From Verrucomicrobiales bacterium (GTDB taxonomy: Bacteria; Verrucomicrobiota; Verrucomicrobiia; Limisphaerales; UBA1100), in NCBI GenBank assembly GCA_003517285.1, contig DPAW01000149.1, forward strand, positions 1 to 9,041: 9,041 nucleotides of DNA, read 5' to 3'. This document shows positions 5,870 to 9,041 of the stretch, in pieces. The position numbers and the translations under genes were made by a program. The first letter of the stretch is position 1; every line of letters starts with the position of its first letter. The notes beneath the pieces were generated by a model. The model saw only the letters and a program-made list of their open reading frames with translations. It made no database searches and was not told the DNA's origin.

Positions 5870-7729
5870 TTAGAAAAGTATCCAAGCGAGGATGCCCAGT
5901 AACCCGATTACTGTGAGCAGGGCGTATGTTTGCAAATTGCCCGATTGAAACAGGCGAATCAGACAGCCGGTCACGTCCGCCGCGCCGCTGGTGCCTTTCA
6001 CCCCTAGGCCGGCAATGATCCAGCGATCAAACCAATCCGAAGCGAAGGATAGTTTCTCCTGTGTCCAGTGGTTGAGGAAGGCGTACAGTTCATCAAAGTA
6101 AAACCGATCCCGCATCCAGCGCGATACCGCTCCAAGTTTGGTCGGTAACGGATCCTTATCGGCGTTCCGGTAAAATATGTAGCCACCAACCATTCCCACG
6201 GCAGCCGCCACCGTTCCCCAAATCATGGCGGCATGATGCGAAGCTTTTACTTCTTTTAAGTTTAAAAAGTCGGCCAACCCAATTTGAGGAGCTCCCAAGA
6301 AAACGCTGAGCAGCGCGAGGATAATTAATGGCAGCAGCATTTCTCCGGGCACTTCGTGTGCCTCTTTCGCTTGATCTGTACGGGCTTTGCCAAAGAACGC
6401 CACCAACACACAACGCATCATGTAAAACGCCGTCAAGCCGGCTACTATCACCCCGATAATGAACAACGGTTTTTGGCTTAAGTGCGCCTGCATTAAGATG
6501 GCGTCCTTACTGAAAAAGCCGCTTAGTAACGGGAAACCAGCCAAGGCCAATGCGCCGATGATAAAAGTGATGGAGGTTCTAGAAAGATTTTGCCGGAGGC
6601 CACCCATGTTCCAAATATCCTGTTCATGATGGCAGGCGTAAATCACCGCGCCCGCTCCCAGGAAGAGCAATGCCTTGAAGGCCGCGTGTGTGGTGAGGTG
6701 AAACATTGCTGCTTCTGCACCCCCGCAACCCACCGCCATCACCATGTAGCCGAGCTGCGAAAGGGTGGAGTAGGCGAGGATTCGTTTGATGTCATTTTGT
6801 TGTATGGCCATGAGGGCCGCCAACAGCGCGGTAATAGCTCCGATCCATGCGATTGTTACTAGCGCTACATCCGTGAAAATGGGGAACACTCGGCACAACA
6901 TGTACACGCCGGCCGCCACCATCGTTGCCGCGTGGATGAGGGCGGAAACGGGGGTGGGACCTTCCATGGCGTCCGGTAGCCAGACATGCAGTGGGAACTG
7001 CGCGCTTTTACCGATGGCTCCGCAGAAAATGAGGAGACCGGCAAGAGTAGAAATTTCTACGCTGTTTATGTATGCGATATTTACGGAGTTGGTTTGCTGC
7101 CAAATTAAGAGAATGCCTAAGAGGAAACCGACATCTCCAATGCGATTGGTGACAAAGGCTTTTTTACCGGCATCGGCGGCCGCCGGTTTTTCAAACCAAT
7201 GGCTGATCAAAAGATAGCTGGAAACACCCACCAGTTCCCAAAAGATGAACATCATGACCAAGTTGGAAGAGAGGACGATGCCCAGCATGGAAAAAACGAA
7301 AAAGCTGAGGGCTCCAAAATATCTCGAGAACCCTTTGTCTTTTCTCATGTACACCAGAGAGAAAACATGGACGAGTGTGCCAATGAACGTGACAATGAGT
7401 AGCATTAAGCGGCTCAAGGGGTCGTTCAGGGATTGAATATCTAGGGCAAAATTTTCCTGACCACTGGCAGTGGGTAGCGGGGAATCATTCTGGGCCAAGC
7501 CAATGGAGAGCCATGTAAATTTAGGGTCGCTACCCGCTTCTGAGTTATCCGTGCCTTGGGAGGCAAATAGGAAAATGCTGATTCCCAATCCAATTGCCAC
7601 AGCGCCCGTTGACAAACCGGCACTAAGTTTGCGGTAGCGCTGGGTAAACAGGAGAATGAGTGCCGCAGAGATTAACGGCAACAGTAGAACTATCGTGGGC
7701 AAAAATCGGATGATTTGTTCCTTGCTCAT
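5870..7729 (-). CDS. nuoL: NADH-quinone oxidoreductase subunit L
   Basis: Distal antiporter-like proton pump of complex I. In known structures its C-terminal lateral helix runs along the membrane arm. The 619 residues are near the family norm. Channel residues visible: Glu165 in F-W-E-L-V-G (TM5), Lys241 in G-K-S-A-Q-F-P-L (TM7), His266 in S-A-L-I-H-A-A-T-M, His348 and Lys352 in T-H-A-A-F-K-A-L-L-F, and Lys408 in F-F-S-K-D (TM12). A-M-E-G-P-T-P-V-S-A at 254-263 is the NuoL signature. Y-F-D-E-L-Y at 544-549 opens the C-terminal region with the lateral helix, followed by a final membrane segment. A hydrophilic stretch at about 56-97 looks longer than in E. coli NuoL. The ATG follows the nuoK stop with no gap (TAGATG), and no good Shine-Dalgarno is visible, so coupling to nuoK translation is likely. 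Confidence 0.97.
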   Translation of the reverse strand: MSKEQIIRFLPTIVLLLPLISAALILLFTQRYRKLSAGLSTGAVAIGLGISIFLFASQGTDNSEAGSDPKFTWLSIGLAQNDSPLPTASGQENFALDIQSLNDPLSRLMLLIVTFIGTLVHVFSLVYMRKDKGFSRYFGALSFFVFSMLGIVLSSNLVMMFIFWELVGVSSYLLISHWFEKPAAADAGKKAFVTNRIGDVGFLLGILLIWQQTNSVNIAYINSVEISTLAGLLIFCGAIGKSAQFPLHVWLPDAMEGPTPVSALIHAATMVAAGVYMLCRVFPIFTDVALVTIAWIGAITALLAALMAIQQNDIKRILAYSTLSQLGYMVMAVGCGGAEAAMFHLTTHAAFKALLFLGAGAVIYACHHEQDIWNMGGLRQNLSRTSITFIIGALALAGFPLLSGFFSKDAILMQAHLSQKPLFIIGVIVAGLTAFYMMRCVLVAFFGKARTDQAKEAHEVPGEMLLPLIILALLSVFLGAPQIGLADFLNLKEVKASHHAAMIWGTVAAAVGMVGGYIFYRNADKDPLPTKLGAVSRWMRDRFYFDELYAFLNHWTQEKLSFASDWFDRWIIAGLGVKGTSGAADVTGCLIRLFQSGNLQTYALLTVIGLLGILAWILF

Positions 7730-8035
7730 CTACAATTTCATTGAGGTGAGGTCCGTCACGTCGTTGGTCTGGCGTTTGCGGTAGAGGGCGACGATCAGGG
7801 CGAGACCGACGGCGACTTCGGCGGCGGCGACGGTGATAATGAAGAACACCATCACTTGTCCATCCAAGTTGTCCCGAAAATGGGAAAAGGCCACGAGAGC
7901 GAGGTTGGCGGCGTTGAGCATGAGTTCCAGCCCCATGTACATCACAATCAGGTTGCGGCGGATGATCACACCAAGCAGTCCGAGGCAGAAGAGCACAACG
8001 CTGACAATTAGGTAATGTTCGAGTCCGATGGTCAT
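7730..8035 (-). CDS. nuoK: NADH-quinone oxidoreductase subunit K
   Basis: Small complex I membrane subunit of 101 residues with three membrane helices, lying between NuoJ and NuoN in the membrane arm. The N-terminal G-L-E-H-Y-L and the two buried glutamates of the proton path are present: Glu37 in G-L-E-L-M-L (E. coli Glu36) and Glu73 in A-A-A-E-V-A-V-G-L (E. coli Glu72). The length equals the typical 100-102. The ATG overlaps the nuoJ stop by four bases (ATGA), with GGAGG 10 nt upstream. Its TAG stop directly abuts the nuoL start. Nothing unusual. Confidence 0.97.
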   Translation of the reverse strand: MTIGLEHYLIVSVVLFCLGLLGVIIRRNLIVMYMGLELMLNAANLALVAFSHFRDNLDGQVMVFFIITVAAAEVAVGLALIVALYRKRQTNDVTDLTSMKL

Positions 8036-8550
8036 TCGGCTTCGGCCTCCGCAGTTTCTTCGCGTTTGCTCAATAGAATGCAGCCCACCATCGCGACGAG
8101 AAGCAAGATGGAGACAATCTCAAAGGGCAGCAGGTAATCGGTAAACAGCAACTTGCCGAGCGGCTTAGTCTCGGCTACGCCATCGCCGGTGAGCGCTTGG
8201 CTCACGCCGGATTGTTTGATGGTGTTGATGATTAGCATGGCCAGGCCAGTGACGGCGGCGAAGCCGAGGAAGGTGCCGAATTTTTGATAACGGCGGCGTT
8301 CCTCATCCTTGACGTCCAGCAGCATGATCACGAAAAGAAACAGCACTATGACGGCGCCGGCATAGACGAGGATTTGCACGGCGGCGAGGAAGAAGGCCTT
8401 GAGAAGGACAAAGAGGCCGGACATGCTGATGATGGTGAGCACGAGAAACATCGCACTGGTGACCGGGTTGCGGCTGAAGGGGTTGAACACCACCAGCAGC
8501 CCGCAGAGCAAGGTGAGCGCGCTGAAAATGTAGAAGAGAATCTCCTGCAT
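8032..8550 (-). CDS. nuoJ: NADH-quinone oxidoreductase subunit J
   Basis: Complex I membrane subunit of 172 residues with five predicted membrane helices. It neighbours NuoK and NuoA and belongs to the coupling region; helix 3 of this family contains the pi-bulge that rearranges during turnover. That helix is recognisable as [13 protein letters not shown] at 59-71, with Tyr63 at the conserved tyrosine position. N-P-V-T-S-A at 28-33 and [11 protein letters not shown] at 143-153 are further family marks. The C-terminus carries a short acidic tail after S-K-R. The ATG shares one base with the nuoI stop (TAATG), and an AAGGAG lies 14 nt upstream. Its end overlaps nuoK by four bases. Confidence 0.96.
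   Translation of the reverse strand: MQEILFYIFSALTLLCGLLVVFNPFSRNPVTSAMFLVLTIISMSGLFVLLKAFFLAAVQILVYAGAVIVLFLFVIMLLDVKDEERRRYQKFGTFLGFAAVTGLAMLIINTIKQSGVSQALTGDGVAETKPLGKLLFTDYLLPFEIVSILLLVAMVGCILLSKREETAEAEAE
8046..8050 (-). promoter_or_regulatory. ribosome binding site of nuoK
   Basis: GGAGG on the minus strand, 10 nt before the nuoK ATG and inside the nuoJ coding end. It supports the overlapping ATGA start. Confidence 0.65.
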
Positions 8551-9041
8551 TACTGGTCAGTCGACTCCTTGTCATTGGCTTCAGGTTGATCCACGGGGAA
8601 CGTCTCCTGAGCCTTGGCTTCCTCGGTTTTCTTCTCCCATTTCTTAATGCGGTCGTGGTGAACGCCGCCACGTTCAAGGAGCTTATCCTTGTGAAAAATC
8701 ATTTCCTCGCGATTGCTGCCGGTGAGAGCGTAGTCGCGTCGCATGGTTTTCTCGTCGTAGCCCTCGTAATAATCCTTGGCAAGGTATATGGCCTGTTCTG
8801 GGCAAACCTCTTCGCAGAAACCGCAGAAGATGCAACGGAGCATGTTGATCTCGAAATCCTTCGGCATCTTCTCGGCGCCCGCGCGATGGGCGTCCTCGCC
8901 GTCCTCGCCCGGGGGCGTGATGCGGATGGCCTTGGGCGGGCAGACAAATTCACAGAGTTGGCAGCTCACGCACTTGGTGTTGTCTTCTTGGTCGCTTACC
9001 AAATACGGCGCGCCGCGGAAGCCTTCAGGTACGGTCCAGAG
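8550..9041 (-). CDS. nuoI: NADH-quinone oxidoreductase subunit I, N-terminus outside the window
   Basis: Peripheral-arm subunit of complex I carrying clusters N6a and N6b, which relay electrons toward N2 and quinone. The frame stays open to the right edge, giving 163 visible residues. The first 13 include P-E-G-F-R-G-A-P-Y, matching the conserved segment before the first cluster in NuoI. The TTG at 9000-9002 is therefore internal, and roughly 30-50 N-terminal residues are missing. Two ferredoxin motifs are complete: C24-x2-C27-x2-C30-x3-C34-P and C70-x2-C73-x2-C76-x3-C80-P. They are separated by an acidic insert around 44-60 (P-G-E-D-G-E-D). After the second cluster a hydrophilic, charged tail of about 60 residues runs to the stop. 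The stop overlaps the nuoJ ATG by one base. Order and orientation predict nuoH beyond the right edge. Confidence 0.95.
   Translation of the reverse strand, partial: LWTVPEGFRGAPYLVSDQEDNTKCVSCQLCEFVCPPKAIRITPPGEDGEDAHRAGAEKMPKDFEINMLRCIFCGFCEEVCPEQAIYLAKDYYEGYDEKTMRRDYALTGSNREEMIFHKDKLLERGGVHHDRIKKWEKKTEEAKAQETFPVDQPEANDKESTDQ
8565..8570 (-). promoter_or_regulatory. possible ribosome binding site of nuoJ
   Basis: AAGGAG on the minus strand, 14 nt before the nuoJ ATG and within the end of nuoI. The sequence is good but the spacing long. The TAATG overlap suggests re-initiation also contributes. Confidence 0.4.

Noticed and set aside
5868..5885. TTG start of nuoM overlapping nuoL by 16 nt
   Set aside because: An ATG at 5865-5867, 2 nt after the nuoL stop, gives a normal hydrophobic N-terminus and standard operon spacing. 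TTG cannot be fully excluded because neither start has a clear ribosome site.
6786..7217. 143-codon plus-strand open frame inside nuoL
   Set aside because: Antisense shadow of nuoL; its composition follows from the hydrophobic codons on the other strand.
8303..8677. 124-codon minus-strand open frame across nuoJ and nuoI
   Set aside because: Arg-rich out-of-frame translation overlapping two certain genes; no support of its own.
9000..9002. TTG as the nuoI start, giving a 150-residue protein
   Set aside because: The frame continues upstream and encodes the conserved P-E-G-F-R-G-x-P-Y segment of NuoI, so this codon is an internal Leu.
1..9041. A new defence, mobile or biosynthetic system
   Set aside because: All coding space is taken by housekeeping genes in standard order. 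I saw no integrase, transposase, toxin, CRISPR-like repeat, tRNA or terminal repeat by eye.

Overview
The window is ordinary chromosomal DNA from a respiring Gram-negative bacterium. It holds nine protein genes with very little non-coding space and no RNA genes, mobile elements, CRISPR arrays or long repeats that I could find. Several protein details resemble Verrucomicrobiota or a related PVC-group lineage. These are the NuoM variant with an H-T-W-A-P-L-G-Y stretch, the small acidic single-cluster ferredoxin, and the D-R-E-T-F-K ending of CinA. This placement rests on remembered family features and was not tested by a search.

Left part (1-1262). The plus strand starts inside cinA, which lacks about its first 95 codons, and ends at 971. 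A strong GC hairpin with a T-run on the minus strand (981-1007) separates it from a small minus-strand ferredoxin gene (1026-1262). A 139-bp spacer (1263-1401) between the divergent ferredoxin and pyruvate kinase genes should hold the promoters for both. Pyruvate kinase (1402-2808, plus) starts with GTG. Its stop lies only 3 bp from the stop of the convergent nuoN.

Right part (2812-9041, minus strand). This is the distal half of a respiratory complex I operon, transcribed right to left in the usual order nuoI-J-K-L-M-N. Neighbouring genes overlap or abut at every junction, so they are probably translationally coupled. nuoI runs off the right edge, so nuoA-H are expected beyond it. NuoI carries two [4Fe-4S] clusters that pass electrons toward quinone. 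NuoJ and NuoK form part of the proton path in the membrane. NuoL, NuoM and NuoN are the three antiporter-like proton pumps.

I see no new multi-gene system here. The best leads are single-residue oddities in conserved enzymes. Pyruvate kinase has Ala at the position whose Glu/Lys state separates K+-dependent from K+-independent enzymes. NuoM lacks the usual TM7 lysine and has an extra lysine in TM8. The ferredoxin has two cysteines beyond those needed for its cluster.
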